A stretch of 64,000 bases of DNA from JABAQJ01 sp046327745. GTDB lineage: Bacteria > Gemmatimonadota > Gemmatimonadetes > Gemmatimonadales > Gemmatimonadaceae. A program made the translations under genes and the position numbers. Below, in pieces: positions 26,869 through 37,034 of this stretch (positions are counted from its first letter, which is position 1; each line of letters begins with the position of its first letter). The stretch lies in assembly GCA_046327745.1 (NCBI GenBank), contig JAXLXV010000007.1, forward strand, positions 685,815-749,814, given 5' to 3'. Under the pieces are notes generated by a model. The model saw nothing but the letters and a program-made list of their open reading frames with translations, was not told the origin of the DNA and did not search any database.

Positions 26869-27780
26869 ATGTCCGCTCGAAAATCCGGTGCGAAGCCAAG
26901 AACTCGCAGTGGTAGCCCCGCGCCGACGAGGGGGCTGTCGCAAAAGCCTGAGGGTACCACCGCCACCGCCCCTCCCGCGGGCGTGCTCACGCATTCCGAC
27001 GTCATGAGCGCCGCCATTCGGCCGGACGCCGACATGCAGCGCCGCAGTCAGCTCTTGTGGGAGGATCGCGCGCCGGGGTCGCGGGGGCCACGCGCCGCGT
27101 TTACGCCGGATGATGTGGTGCGTGCCGCCATGGAGATCGCCGACCAGGAAGGCGGGCTGTCGGCGGTGACCATGCAGGCGCTCTCCTCCCGGCTCGGCCT
27201 AACGACTATGGCCGTGTATCGCTATTTCCCGAATAAGGAGGCGCTGTACGACGCCGTCATCGACGCAGGCATGGGGCAACCTCCTCAACCGCCGGACACC
27301 TCTGGTGCGTGGCGAGACGAGGTGGTTCGTTGGGCGCATGCCAAGCGCGACATGCTGTGCGGGCGGCCATGGCTGGCGGAGCTGCCCTTTGTGGCCGCGC
27401 CACATGGACCCAATTGGCTCTCTTGGTTGGAGGCGTTGGCGTCCCCGCTCTCGCGCGCGGGCCTGCGTGGTGAAGACATCGGTCAGATGATCAGCGTCGT
27501 TGACGGATACGCGCGGGGCGCGTCCGACACGTCCATTTCCCTGGCCCGCGCCCGCGCTCGTGGGATCACTGAGCAGCAGTGGGCGGCGGCGGTGGGAGCA
27601 GACCTCGGCCGCGCGATCGGGGATCCGCGCTTTCCGGCGTTCGCGTCGATCCTGACGGCACCGACTGAGGGGCCTCCGCGCAACATGCAGGCGTCCTTTG
27701 ATTTTGGCCTGCAGCGGGTGCTAGACGGGATCGAGCTGTACGTGACGTCTGCGCGCGCTGGGTCGGTGGGCGGCAAATAG
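26869..27780 (+). CDS. TetR/AcrR-family regulator with a long disordered N-terminus
   Basis: The DNA-binding domain lies at about residues 79-130: TPDDVVRAAMEIADQEG (helix 1), TMQALSSRLGLTTMAVYRYF (helix-turn-helix) and PNKEALYDAV. The C-terminal ligand domain (about 145-300) is helical, with WLSWLEALASPLSRAGL and FDFGLQRVLDGIELY, as in TetR_C groups. The first 75 residues are rich in Ser, Pro, Arg and Lys and are not part of the fold; starts at Met46 or Met56 would remove most of them. It is divergent from the barrel/DUF2306/DUF2938 operon and separated from it by two palindromes, so it very likely represses that operon and itself. The ligand is unknown. Confidence 0.85.
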   Translation: MSARKSGAKPRTRSGSPAPTRGLSQKPEGTTATAPPAGVLTHSDVMSAAIRPDADMQRRSQLLWEDRAPGSRGPRAAFTPDDVVRAAMEIADQEGGLSAVTMQALSSRLGLTTMAVYRYFPNKEALYDAVIDAGMGQPPQPPDTSGAWRDEVVRWAHAKRDMLCGRPWLAELPFVAAPHGPNWLSWLEALASPLSRAGLRGEDIGQMISVVDGYARGASDTSISLARARARGITEQQWAAAVGADLGRAIGDPRFPAFASILTAPTEGPPRNMQASFDFGLQRVLDGIELYVTSARAGSVGGK

Positions 27781-27858
27781 GCTCCGGCGGGTCCCCAAGG
27801 GCGGCGCATGCGTACGATGCTGTTCGTTCGCAAGCAAAGCGGCTGAGGATTCCGACGC

Positions 27859-29046
27859 CTAACGCACCAATCGGAGCATCACGACGCGTTCGACATCATC
27901 GTCGTCACGGCTCACGCCCAGGACCCAGTCCGTGCCGGCGTCGTACAGGAAGAAGCGCGCTGGCAACGTCACGTCGCCAACTTCAACGCCCTTCGGGCCG
28001 AACACGCGCCAATGGCTCGTGGCTGTTGGTGCCGCGGCCTGAAATCCGACCATGCTGTCCTCCGGTCGACTGTCGCTTACCCAGAGCTCGCCGGTGCGAG
28101 CTGCAACCAAGCGGCCGAATGCTGGGAGGACGTCGGCGAATGCTTCCGTTCGAGCTGCCTCTTCGCGATACGCACGCGCTTCCGGCGGATAGCGGGACCC
28201 GCCACCGGGAAGGGCACCACTCATGTCGTGACGAAAGGTGTCTCGCATGGCAGGCGTCACCTGAATAGGAACCGTGGCGCGAACGATCGTCCGGGTGGGA
28301 TGCCCGGCGTCGTCCTGACACACGATGCGATACTGCGAAGAGTGCGCGGCGCATAGTTCGCGTGGAAAGACGGCGAGGCGCGTCAGGGGTCCGAAGCCTA
28401 ACAGGCGGGGCACGCGATCGCTGGCATGTTGAAACACTGGCGAGCGAGGGAACCGAGTTACTATTCGGCCTCCCGACGCTCCATCGCTGACAACGACGAT
28501 CTCCTCCGAGTCCGCCGCAAGCTCCAACACCATCCTGTTCGTGTAGCCACGGCGAACACCCACGACGGCCCCCCCGCGCAGGACGCCTCGTGGCCACCCA
28601 AACGTTCGTCCCGAGGTCTCGCCGAGGGCGCGCACATCAAGCCGCCTAACAAAATGTGCCTGTGCGTCGTACACATGCATCGGCCCGCGCTCGTCGAACG
28701 CATACACGGTGTCGTCCAGCGCAAACGCTCCATCGAAACCGTTGACCTCCCCCGGGCCGGAACCGAATCTCGAGGCCGTCTTGAGGTATGTTCCGGTGAC
28801 GTCGAAATAGCGAAGCTCGGATGATGCGCCATCGGCGACCACGATGGTGGAGGTGTTCAGTCGCATCAGGCCACGGATGCGATTGAACTGCCGGTGGCCG
28901 CCCTCGTCCGCGCCTCCGATTTCCAGTAGGGGGTTCGCGACGACGTGCCACAATGACAACGTGGTGGTGTTGTTAGGCGGCCCGCCCCCCTGAAGAGCCT
29001 GCGCTAACGCAGCCAGGCCTGCCGCGTGGACCAGGATGGATCGCAT
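27859..29046 (-). CDS. Secreted beta-propeller-like protein
   Basis: The ATG at 29046 follows GGAGGG by eight nt; an in-frame GTG three codons earlier is too close to that site. A signal peptide (RSILVHAAGLAALAQAL) leads into repeated strand units such as IRGLMRLNTSTIVVADGASS, LRYFDVTGTYLKTASRFG and MHVYDAQAHFVRRLDVR. This pattern fits six-bladed propellers of the NHL/6-bladed-beta-propeller kind that are plentiful in Gemmatimonadota. No enzyme motif is seen. The stop codon lies within CGTTAGGC. Function unknown. Confidence 0.72.
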   Translation of the reverse strand: MRSILVHAAGLAALAQALQGGGPPNNTTTLSLWHVVANPLLEIGGADEGGHRQFNRIRGLMRLNTSTIVVADGASSELRYFDVTGTYLKTASRFGSGPGEVNGFDGAFALDDTVYAFDERGPMHVYDAQAHFVRRLDVRALGETSGRTFGWPRGVLRGGAVVGVRRGYTNRMVLELAADSEEIVVVSDGASGGRIVTRFPRSPVFQHASDRVPRLLGFGPLTRLAVFPRELCAAHSSQYRIVCQDDAGHPTRTIVRATVPIQVTPAMRDTFRHDMSGALPGGGSRYPPEARAYREEAARTEAFADVLPAFGRLVAARTGELWVSDSRPEDSMVGFQAAAPTATSHWRVFGPKGVEVGDVTLPARFFLYDAGTDWVLGVSRDDDDVERVVMLRLVR

Positions 29047-29604
29047 GCGAAACACCCTCCGTCGGAGCTTATCCGGCTTATCGAGACTGACCGAGCGATG
29101 CGGTTCTCTACAAGCTCCCGCAGGTTCGTGTTGCTTAACGACATCGTACGCTAACGGACAGTGCAGTCAAGTGGATTTGCTGGCAACGATTCACGCCACG
29201 GGGCGCACGATGCCTCGATCAGCAGTGCGTTTTGCGCTGCCGTAGCAAGGGTCACCCGGTGCGCGCGTCGAACACGCCGCTGTCGAGTACTGTGGCGCCT
29301 CACCTGTTCAGAGAATTTACGGAATGCGACCATAACGAGCGAATCAATCACTTCTCCTCACTCCGCGGTCATAGGAGGCGCTGACAACACGCACAGGTTG
29401 CGCAGTCTGTGAAGGAACATGCATTCTCCAGCCGGCCAGTCTTGCTCGCCAAATGGCGCGCGTGGCGCGGCACGGTGAGGCCGACCCGAAGCCATCCTCC
29501 CCCGACGTGAGCCGACGATCTGCGGTCCCGAACGGTTAGAGTAAACCCTTTCGCCCCCTTGTCCGACAAACGTCGTAGTTGGGCTCCCCTCACGTATTCC
29601 ATCG
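29047..29604. other. 558-bp region without a supported gene
   Basis: It separates the propeller gene from the divergent second RND operon and must carry both promoters. A minus-strand frame (29358-29924) overlaps the start of the adaptor gene and looks like a shadow. The part around 29300-29370 is AT-richer than its surroundings. I found no tRNA, convincing hairpin or repeat here. Confidence 0.5.
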
Positions 29605-30774
29605 ATGCTTTTGACGCGCCGTCGTTGCCATATCGCCATCGCCCTGCTCGCACTGGCCGCGAATGCATGCACCACCAGCTCGAGTGCGAAGGGCACAGAT
29701 TCGGCCAAGGCGGATTCCAGCGATGCCACCGCCTCAAGCTCCTCCCTGTCCCTCCCCGTCAGCGCGTCGCCGGCGCGGAACGGTGACCTCGTCATCAGTG
29801 TTGCTACCACCGGCCAAGTTCGTTCGGATGGGGAGGCCAGTCTCAAGGCCGAGGTCGCGGGCACGATCGACAAGGTCCTGGTGCACCCTGGCGATCGCGT
29901 GAAACAGGGGCAGTCGCTCGTCACCTACGATGAGCGACCGTTCAAGCTGGCGGTGGAGGAGGCGGACGCCGCGGTGGCCGAGGCGGAAGTGCGGTACGCC
30001 GATGCCATCGTCCCCGATTCGATCGTCACGGGGAAGCCGCCCTCGCCGGACCAGCGGCGCATTGCCCTGACCCGCTCGGGTCTCCAGACGGCTCGCGTGC
30101 GGCTGGAACGAGCCAAACTCGATCGCGAGCGCGCCACAATCGTTTCCCCCTTCGACGGCATGGTCGACCGCGTCGACGTTGCGCCTGGCGAGCGCGTCCA
30201 GGCCGGAGAGCCGGTCACGCGCGTCGTGAACTTGAACGAGCTACGCATCGAGGCCGCTGTCCTGGAGCACGACCTGCCTCTCATCAAGGAAGGAGGACAG
30301 GCCATCGTGAGCAGTGCCGCCGCACCCGATCGGCATGTGACGGGGCGTGTCACAGCCGTGCTGCCGATGATTGATACGGTCACGCGCTCGGGCCGCGCCT
30401 ACGTGCGTGTTCCCGGCGGCGGCATCTTGCGCCCCGGGATGTACGCCGACGTGCGGCTGGAGGCCCAGCGCCTCACGAATCGCCGCTTGGTGCCGGCTCG
30501 CGCCATCATCGAACGCGACGGACGACCCTTGGTCTTTGTGGTGAAGGATGCCCGGGCCAAATGGGTCTACGTGACCCCCGGCAGGTCCAACGGTGTGGAG
30601 ACAGAAATCCTGCCTGACAGTACGACGGGGGTGATCCCCGTGGAAGCTGGCGACGATGTCATTGTGGAGGGCCATCTCACGCTCACACACGATGCGCCGG
30701 TGAAGGTCGTCCAGGCCACGACGTTGACCGAGGCGGCTGACGCCAACGCCAAACCCGTAGCCAAGAAACCCTGA
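29605..30774 (+). CDS. RND efflux periplasmic adaptor, second operon
   Basis: The 389-residue protein is a predicted lipoprotein (lipobox LAANAC, Cys at 22) followed by a Ser-rich linker and a standard MFP body: VAGTIDKVLVHPGDRVKQGQ (first lipoyl half), a short helical hairpin (about 115-165), TIVSPFDGMVDRVDVAPGER (second half), then a beta-barrel and a membrane-proximal domain. It joins the two permeases downstream into one export system. No TolC gene is in this operon; the channel may come from elsewhere, for example the 408-1652 gene. The start is the ATG before the signal. Substrate unknown. Confidence 0.86.
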   Translation: MLLTRRRCHIAIALLALAANACTTSSSAKGTDSAKADSSDATASSSSLSLPVSASPARNGDLVISVATTGQVRSDGEASLKAEVAGTIDKVLVHPGDRVKQGQSLVTYDERPFKLAVEEADAAVAEAEVRYADAIVPDSIVTGKPPSPDQRRIALTRSGLQTARVRLERAKLDRERATIVSPFDGMVDRVDVAPGERVQAGEPVTRVVNLNELRIEAAVLEHDLPLIKEGGQAIVSSAAAPDRHVTGRVTAVLPMIDTVTRSGRAYVRVPGGGILRPGMYADVRLEAQRLTNRRLVPARAIIERDGRPLVFVVKDARAKWVYVTPGRSNGVETEILPDSTTGVIPVEAGDDVIVEGHLTLTHDAPVKVVQATTLTEAADANAKPVAKKP

Positions 30775-30858
30775 GGCATCGCTGGCGCTGCCGGACGATC
30801 GACGGGCCGCACGGCCAGTCGCTCGCCATACGCAACCGCCGGCGCACACCGACTCCTC

Positions 30859-33800
30859 GTGTCTATCGTCTCTCGCGCCGTCGCTCGGCCCGTCACCACT
30901 GTTGCCGCCACGCTCGGCATCTGCCTGCTGGGGTCCGTCTCGTTAGGGCGACTTCCGGTGTCGCTCCTGCCAGACGTGACGCTACCGGTGCTGACCGTGC
31001 GCACCCTGTATGAAGGCGCCGCGGCCGAGGAAGTCTCGCGATTCGTCGCCGAACCCCTGGAGGAGGCGATCGCCGCCACCCCGGGGTTGGTGGAGCTGCG
31101 TTCCGTCAGCCGAAACGGTGAGGCCACCACCACGTTGAGGTTCGCGTGGGGGACGGACATGCAGACCACGCTCCTCAACGTCCGTGAGCGACTGGATAAC
31201 GCGCGCAGCCGCCTTCCCGAACGCGCCGATCGGCCCACACTGCTCACCAGCGACCCTGGGGAGCGCCCGATCGCCGTCTTAGCGCTCACCACGCAGACAG
31301 ACTTACGGCAACTGGCCCACACCGCGCAGGAAGTCCACGCCCGGCGGCTCGAACAGATCGCCGGCGTGTCCAGCGTGGCCGTGGTCGGTGCTCCGGAAGA
31401 CGAAATACGCATCGAAGTGGATCCGGCGCGCATGAGGGCCTTGGGCCTGACCCCGGAAGACGTGGCCGTCGCCGTGCGTGCTGCCAACGCCACGGGGATC
31501 GGCGGCACGATCCGACGCGGACAGTTTCGCTTCTCCGTGCGCACGCTCACGGAGTTTCGCTCGGCGGACGAGATCGCCGACACCCCGGTCGGTCCACCCA
31601 GCGCCGGGATCAAGCTCCGCGATCTCGCCACGATCACGACCACCACGGCCGATCCCAAGACGATGACCCGCTTCGATGGCGAGCGGGCGGTGGGTCTGGT
31701 GGTGTACAAGGACGCCGGATCCAACACCGTTGCCGTCACCCGAGAGCTGCAACGTGTGGTGGACCAGCTGGGGAAGGAGTTCCCGGACGCCAAGCTGCGC
31801 ATGGTGGCGGCACAGGCCGACTTCGTCATCGACGCACTCTCCAACCTGGGTCAGGAAATCTGGTTGGGCGGCGCCTTGTCACTGCTGGTCATCCTGGTCT
31901 TCCTGCGGGACTGGCGGATGTCGCTGGCTATTGCCCTCATGGTGCCGTTGTCTGTGCTATTGGCGCTGGTGATCCTCCAGGCCCTTGGGGTGACGGTCAA
32001 TGTGCTTTCGTTAGGTGGGCTGGCTCTGGGGGTGGGCCTGCTGGTGGACAACGCCATTGTCGTCGCCGAGGCAGCGGCACGGAAGCGTGAGGAAGGCTAC
32101 ACCCTTCGCGAGGCGACCATTCTGGCTACGGAAGAGGTCTCTGGGCCACTCATCGCCGGCACCCTCACCACCCTGCTGGTGTTTGGCCCGATCATCTTCG
32201 TTCGCGGCTTGGCGGCGGCACTCTTCCGTGACTTGTCGCTGTCGGTGGTGATGTCGGTGGGTGCCTCGTTGATCCTGGCGCTGACACTGATGCCGGTGAT
32301 GGTGGTGGGACGTCGTGGCCGCGCCGACGCGCCACTGCCGCCTCCAAAAGCATATGACCAAGGCTCGCTACTGGAGCGTCTCGGCGCCCGCAGCGCGCAC
32401 CTGTACGAACAGGGGATGGCGTGGTCCCTCAAGAACCCCTGGCCCGTGTTTGGCGTCACGCTGCTCACCATTGTCGCGACGATCGCCGTAACCAGCCGCC
32501 TGCCACGCGAGATCCTGCCCCAGATTGACGAGGGTGAGGTAGTGGCAACGTTGCACCTGCCAGAGGGAACGGCGATCGAGGAGACCGTCCGCCAAGGCGC
32601 GCGGCTCGAGGCAGCAGCGAGGTCGTTAGGTGCCCGGGGCATCTACAGCCGCTTGGGCGTAGCCACCGATGAGGAGGTCCTCGCCGGCGCGGAGCCGGGG
32701 TCCTCCTCGACCGGACAACTGATTATCCCGGTCCCGCCCGGGGCTCGCGCCGCGGTATTCGCCGAGCGATTGCGGAGCGCGCTCCCCGATCTGGCTCGCG
32801 GGGCCCTAGCGTTGGACCTGGCGGGCTCGTCCGAGTTCGGCAGTCTGATCGGCCGGGAAGGACGGTTGGTGCGAGTGGAGGTGAGCGCCCGCCTACTGGA
32901 AGACGCCGAGCGATGGGCGGACAGCGCTCGTGCCCGCATGCGCACGGTGGCCGAGCTGACGGATGTGCGGGACGCCAACCAAGGGCGGCAACCGGTGGTG
33001 GAGGTCGCCTTTGCCCGTGACCGCATTGCCCAGCGCGGCCTGCAGCTGAACGCAGTCGCGAACGCCATCGCCGGCGGCCTGGGCGGCGTGTCGGCCAGTG
33101 AGCTGCGTGAAACAGACCGTCGCACACCGATCGCGGTGCGTTTTGCCGGTTCGGCGAACGAGGATCTGCAAGCCGCCTTGGCCACGCCGATCCAGGGCGT
33201 TCCCGTCTCGCAGCTGGTGGACGTGCGGGAAACGAGGGCTCCGGTGGAAATCGTCCGAGTGGGGCAGCGACCGGTCGTCGTGGTGGAAGGTCTGGTGAAG
33301 GCCGGTGGGACGAGCGGTGCCACCGATGCCGTGCAAACCGCCATGGCGTCGTTGAACCTCCCGGCAGGGATCACGTGGGCCGTGAGCGGGGCCAACGCCG
33401 AACAGCAGCGGACGACTCAGGAATTGACCTTGGTCGCGGTGTTGAGCGTGGCCCTGGTCTTTCTGGTGCTGGCTGGAGAGTTCGCATCGTTCACCGTCCC
33501 GCTGGTGGTGATGCTGACGGTACCGCTGGCCGCCGCCGGCGGCTTGATCTTCCTGTGGATGACAGGCCAGAGCATCAATGCCGTCTCGCTGATCGGCATC
33601 GTGGTCATGATCGGCATGGCCGACAACGAAGCCGTGGTGAAGCTAGACGCCATTCGACGCTATCGAGAACTCGGCCATAGTATCGAGGAGTCCATCATGC
33701 TCGGTGGGCACCAGCGGTTGCGGGCGATCGCCATGACATCCCTGACCACGGTGACCGGCGTGCTCCCGATGGTATTTGGCTGGGGGAGCGGTGGCGCCCT

Positions 33801-33963
33801 GTACCAACCGCTGGCCGCGGGAGTGATCGGCGGATCGGTGAGTGCGCTGCTCGTGACGTTCTTCCTGCTGCCCACCGCCTACGCCGCGCTGGAGCGGCGA
33901 AAGGAGCGTCGGGCGGCAGCATCTGCGACGACCCCGCGCGCGAGTGTGAGGGCGCCCGCATGA
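30859..33963 (+). CDS. RND-family efflux permease, first of a tandem pair
   Basis: The 1034-residue inner-membrane protein has the RND fold: TM1 at residues 13-30, porter loops, and TM4 GVGLLVDNAIVVAEA with Asp397 and Asn398 where AcrB has two Asp. In TM10 the AcrB Lys940 region reads GMADNEAVVKLDAI with no equivalent Lys. A second RND gene follows with ATGA overlap, an arrangement like MdtB-MdtC, where two different permeases build one trimer. The start is a GTG without a clear Shine-Dalgarno. It resembles multidrug/lipid exporters (HAE-like) more than metal pumps, because the DFG motif is absent. Confidence 0.85.
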   Translation: MSIVSRAVARPVTTVAATLGICLLGSVSLGRLPVSLLPDVTLPVLTVRTLYEGAAAEEVSRFVAEPLEEAIAATPGLVELRSVSRNGEATTTLRFAWGTDMQTTLLNVRERLDNARSRLPERADRPTLLTSDPGERPIAVLALTTQTDLRQLAHTAQEVHARRLEQIAGVSSVAVVGAPEDEIRIEVDPARMRALGLTPEDVAVAVRAANATGIGGTIRRGQFRFSVRTLTEFRSADEIADTPVGPPSAGIKLRDLATITTTTADPKTMTRFDGERAVGLVVYKDAGSNTVAVTRELQRVVDQLGKEFPDAKLRMVAAQADFVIDALSNLGQEIWLGGALSLLVILVFLRDWRMSLAIALMVPLSVLLALVILQALGVTVNVLSLGGLALGVGLLVDNAIVVAEAAARKREEGYTLREATILATEEVSGPLIAGTLTTLLVFGPIIFVRGLAAALFRDLSLSVVMSVGASLILALTLMPVMVVGRRGRADAPLPPPKAYDQGSLLERLGARSAHLYEQGMAWSLKNPWPVFGVTLLTIVATIAVTSRLPREILPQIDEGEVVATLHLPEGTAIEETVRQGARLEAAARSLGARGIYSRLGVATDEEVLAGAEPGSSSTGQLIIPVPPGARAAVFAERLRSALPDLARGALALDLAGSSEFGSLIGREGRLVRVEVSARLLEDAERWADSARARMRTVAELTDVRDANQGRQPVVEVAFARDRIAQRGLQLNAVANAIAGGLGGVSASELRETDRRTPIAVRFAGSANEDLQAALATPIQGVPVSQLVDVRETRAPVEIVRVGQRPVVVVEGLVKAGGTSGATDAVQTAMASLNLPAGITWAVSGANAEQQRTTQELTLVAVLSVALVFLVLAGEFASFTVPLVVMLTVPLAAAGGLIFLWMTGQSINAVSLIGIVVMIGMADNEAVVKLDAIRRYRELGHSIEESIMLGGHQRLRAIAMTSLTTVTGVLPMVFGWGSGGALYQPLAAGVIGGSVSALLVTFFLLPTAYAALERRKERRAAASATTPRASVRAPA

Positions 33964-36900
33964 TCGGTTGGGCTGTCCGCCGACCGGCCGTGGTCTGGGC
34001 CGCCAGCTCGGTCGTGTTGTTAGGCGGCGTAGTGGCCTTCACCCGGCTATCCCTGGCCACCAAGACGTCGGTGGAGTTGCCGCGTCTGGAAATCACGGCG
34101 TCCTGGCCTGGTGCATCGGCCGAACTCTCGGAGATGTACCTGGCCTCGCCGATCGAAGCGGCCGTGCAGAGTGTGCGAGGGGTGAAGCGCACCAGTAGTG
34201 AATCCACGGAAGACGGCGCCAACCTGACGATCGAGCTGGAACCCAAGACGGACGTCCAGATCGCCCGTCTGGCCATCCTTGAAAGGTTGGAGCTGCTGCG
34301 CCCCGACCTGCCCGTGGGAGTCTCCCCGCCGCGCGTCTCCAACTATGTCCCTGCCGAACTGGAGGAAGAGCCCCTCATACGGTTCACCCTCTCCGGACCG
34401 TACACAGCGGGAGCCCTGCAGAAGTTGGCAGACGACGAGATCGAACCGCGTCTCTCCGCGATTGAAGGCGTGGCCGGCATTGATGTTCGCGGAGGCACGG
34501 AACTCGGCGTCACGGTCAGCTACGACCCACGCTTCCTACGCCAATTGGGCATGTCGCCCGACCGGATCGGTGAGGCGCTGCGTGATGCCCGCATGGTGCG
34601 CTCGTTAGGGCTGGAGCGTCGGGGTAGTTCTGAGCGAAGTGTGGCCCTGCGCGACCAGCCGGGTGCGATAGAGGAATTGAACCGGCTTCCGGTGGTGGGA
34701 CCGGGGGGCCGCATCTTCAAGCTCGGGGAGCTCGCCAACGTCCGGCCGGACGAAGACACCCGCGGCTTCTTCTTTCGCATCGATGGGCAGCCGGCGATCG
34801 CGCTGGCGGTGTCGCGATTGGCCGGCGCCGACGCGATCAAAACCGCGGAGCGACTGCGCGCAGTCGCCAAGGACCTGCAGGCCCACCTGCCCCCGCGCGT
34901 GACGATCGGCGCGGTCTCTGACGACAGCATCGAGCTGGCCAAGGAGCTTCGCGACCTGTTGATACGCGGCGCCATCGCCTTTGTGGCCGTGCTGTTGGTG
35001 ATTGCCTTCATGCTCCACGATGCGCGCGCGGTCGCGCTGGTCATGGGGAGCGCCACGCTGGCGGTGGCGGGGACTTCGCTGGGGTTGTACCTGCTGAACA
35101 TCCCGGCCAACATGCTGACCTTGGCAGGGCTGGCCATGGGCGTGGGCATTCTGGTGCAGGACGGCCTGGTGGTCGCCGAGCGGTTAGGCACCGCGCCCGA
35201 CACGGTCGAAGGGCGCGCTGGGGCCGCACGGCGTATTGCGCCGGCAATCCTCGGCGCCACCATGACGACGGCGGTGGTGCTCTTTCCCTTCCTCTACTTA
35301 CAGGGCGACGCGCGCGCCGCCTTCGTGCCCTTCGCGGCCGCCTTCGCACTCGCGTTAGGGTGCTCGATCATCTCGTCCTTGGTGATGGTCCCGTCGTTGG
35401 CCGCTGGCCATCGCGTACACGAAGCCAGATGGCCTCGCTCGCGACGTGCCTACGCCAAGGTGCTGATCCCGCTGGTCCGCTGGCGCTGGGTCACGATGGT
35501 CATGACGGTGGCCACTCTTGCGGCGCTAACCTGGGTGTTCGTGAAGCGCGTGCCACGATTCTCCTTCAGTGGCTTTGGCGATCAGCGAACGAACATCCAG
35601 GCGTCGCTGTCCTTTCCGCGAGGGTCGGACCCGGCGTCACTCGATGTTGCCATGCGCGAACTGGAGAACATCGCCGTGCGACGCGAAGGGGTTGAGCGCG
35701 TAGTGGCCCAGAGTTTCGGGACCTTTGGCGCCGGCATGCAGGTCATCTTCCGCCGTGACGCCGAGTACTCGATGATCCCGCAGCAAATCGAGGAAGAACT
35801 CATTCAGCGGGCCGCGCTGATTGGCGGCGTGTCGGCGAGTGTGCGAGGCAACGGGCCGGGTTTCTCGTCAGGCTTTGGTGGCGCGGGGGCCGCGTCATTT
35901 CGTATCCGGATCCTCGGCTACTCATTTGCCGGCACCGAACGCATTGCCAACGACCTGAAGCAGCGGCTGGAAGGCATTACCCGAGTGCGCGACGTGAACA
36001 TTTCGACGTCATCGTTCTTCGGGCGGGAGAAGACCTTTGCGGTGACGATCTCTCCAGATCGCGATGCGCTGGCTCGGCATGGCGTCACCGCGACCGCCCT
36101 GGCAGAAGCCATCGCTCGGGAGGTCCGCGGCGCGGTGGGACGGCAGTTGTTGGAGATTGGCGGTGACGAGATCGCCGTGACCGTGAAGGCGGAAGGGTCA
36201 CGCGAGCGTTCACTGGATGAGCTGCGCGAGACCATCGTGCCGACGGCGACCGGCGAAGGGGTGCGACTGGACGCCATTGCCCGCGTGGACGAGCGGGAGT
36301 CGCTCGGAAACATTGCCCGTCAGGATCAACAGTACCTGCGCATCGTGAGCTATGATTTCCGCGGGCCCGCCAAGCTGGCCCGTCGGACGCAGGACGCGTT
36401 CATGAAGTCCATCACGGTGCCCGCCGGCTACACCGTGGAGGAGACGGGCTTTGGCTTTTATGAGCCCGATGAGAGCGAAAAAGGGCTTTGGCTGGTGTTT
36501 GCCATTGGCATTGTGCTGGTGGTCTTGACCGTGGCGTTGGTGTTCGACTCGGTTTGGGCGGCGGCGATGGTGTTCTTGAGCCTGCCCGTCGCGTTAGGCG
36601 GCGTGATGCTCGCCTTCTGGGTAGCCAAGGCCACGTTCACGCGCGAGGCGGCCGTGGGGGTGATCCTGGTGGTGGGGCTGGCGGTGCACCAGGCGATCCT
36701 GCTCATCGACGGCGCCGTGGAGCGACGACGCCGGCGCCGAGCGCAAGGCTTGGCCCTTGGCGGCGCGGATGTCATTCGCGCGTCGCTGGACCGGGCCGGC
36801 ATGATCGTGCTGATCACGCTGACGTCGTTGGCGTCCCTCCTGCCGCTGGCTATTGGCACGGATACCGACTCGCTGTTTGGTGCGATTGCGCTGGCCACCG

Positions 36901-37028
36901 CGGGGGGCACCGTGGCGGGAACGATTGGCGCGATGTTCGTGGTGCCGGCGATGATTGCCCGGCGCAGACGACGTCACCCCGTTGCCGCGGTCGTCGACAA
37001 GCCAACACCCGACTTGGCGACGACCTAG
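33960..37028 (+). CDS. RND-family efflux permease, second of a tandem pair, divergent
   Basis: The 1022-residue protein is 4 nt overlapped with the first permease (ATGA). TM4 reads GVGILVQDGLVVAERL: Gln400 replaces the first AcrB Asp, and Asp401 is kept. TM10 reads GLAVHQAILLIDGA with His-Gln in place of the AcrB Lys940 position. Motifs of the porter domain (SWPGASAELSEMYLASPIE) are conserved. The pair therefore has unequal proton-relay residues, consistent with a hetero-trimer in which the subunits differ in coupling. Both subunits should reside in the inner membrane with the adaptor encoded upstream. The gene ends 6 nt from a convergent Kelch gene. Confidence 0.85.
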   Translation: MIGWAVRRPAVVWAASSVVLLGGVVAFTRLSLATKTSVELPRLEITASWPGASAELSEMYLASPIEAAVQSVRGVKRTSSESTEDGANLTIELEPKTDVQIARLAILERLELLRPDLPVGVSPPRVSNYVPAELEEEPLIRFTLSGPYTAGALQKLADDEIEPRLSAIEGVAGIDVRGGTELGVTVSYDPRFLRQLGMSPDRIGEALRDARMVRSLGLERRGSSERSVALRDQPGAIEELNRLPVVGPGGRIFKLGELANVRPDEDTRGFFFRIDGQPAIALAVSRLAGADAIKTAERLRAVAKDLQAHLPPRVTIGAVSDDSIELAKELRDLLIRGAIAFVAVLLVIAFMLHDARAVALVMGSATLAVAGTSLGLYLLNIPANMLTLAGLAMGVGILVQDGLVVAERLGTAPDTVEGRAGAARRIAPAILGATMTTAVVLFPFLYLQGDARAAFVPFAAAFALALGCSIISSLVMVPSLAAGHRVHEARWPRSRRAYAKVLIPLVRWRWVTMVMTVATLAALTWVFVKRVPRFSFSGFGDQRTNIQASLSFPRGSDPASLDVAMRELENIAVRREGVERVVAQSFGTFGAGMQVIFRRDAEYSMIPQQIEEELIQRAALIGGVSASVRGNGPGFSSGFGGAGAASFRIRILGYSFAGTERIANDLKQRLEGITRVRDVNISTSSFFGREKTFAVTISPDRDALARHGVTATALAEAIAREVRGAVGRQLLEIGGDEIAVTVKAEGSRERSLDELRETIVPTATGEGVRLDAIARVDERESLGNIARQDQQYLRIVSYDFRGPAKLARRTQDAFMKSITVPAGYTVEETGFGFYEPDESEKGLWLVFAIGIVLVVLTVALVFDSVWAAAMVFLSLPVALGGVMLAFWVAKATFTREAAVGVILVVGLAVHQAILLIDGAVERRRRRRAQGLALGGADVIRASLDRAGMIVLITLTSLASLLPLAIGTDTDSLFGAIALATAGGTVAGTIGAMFVVPAMIARRRRRHPVAAVVDKPTPDLATT

Positions 37029-37034
37029 GGCGCG

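Noticed and set aside
29047..29604. tRNA or small RNA in the 558-bp gap
   Set aside because: I found no cloverleaf, no TTC-arm consensus and no strong hairpin with a U-tract.
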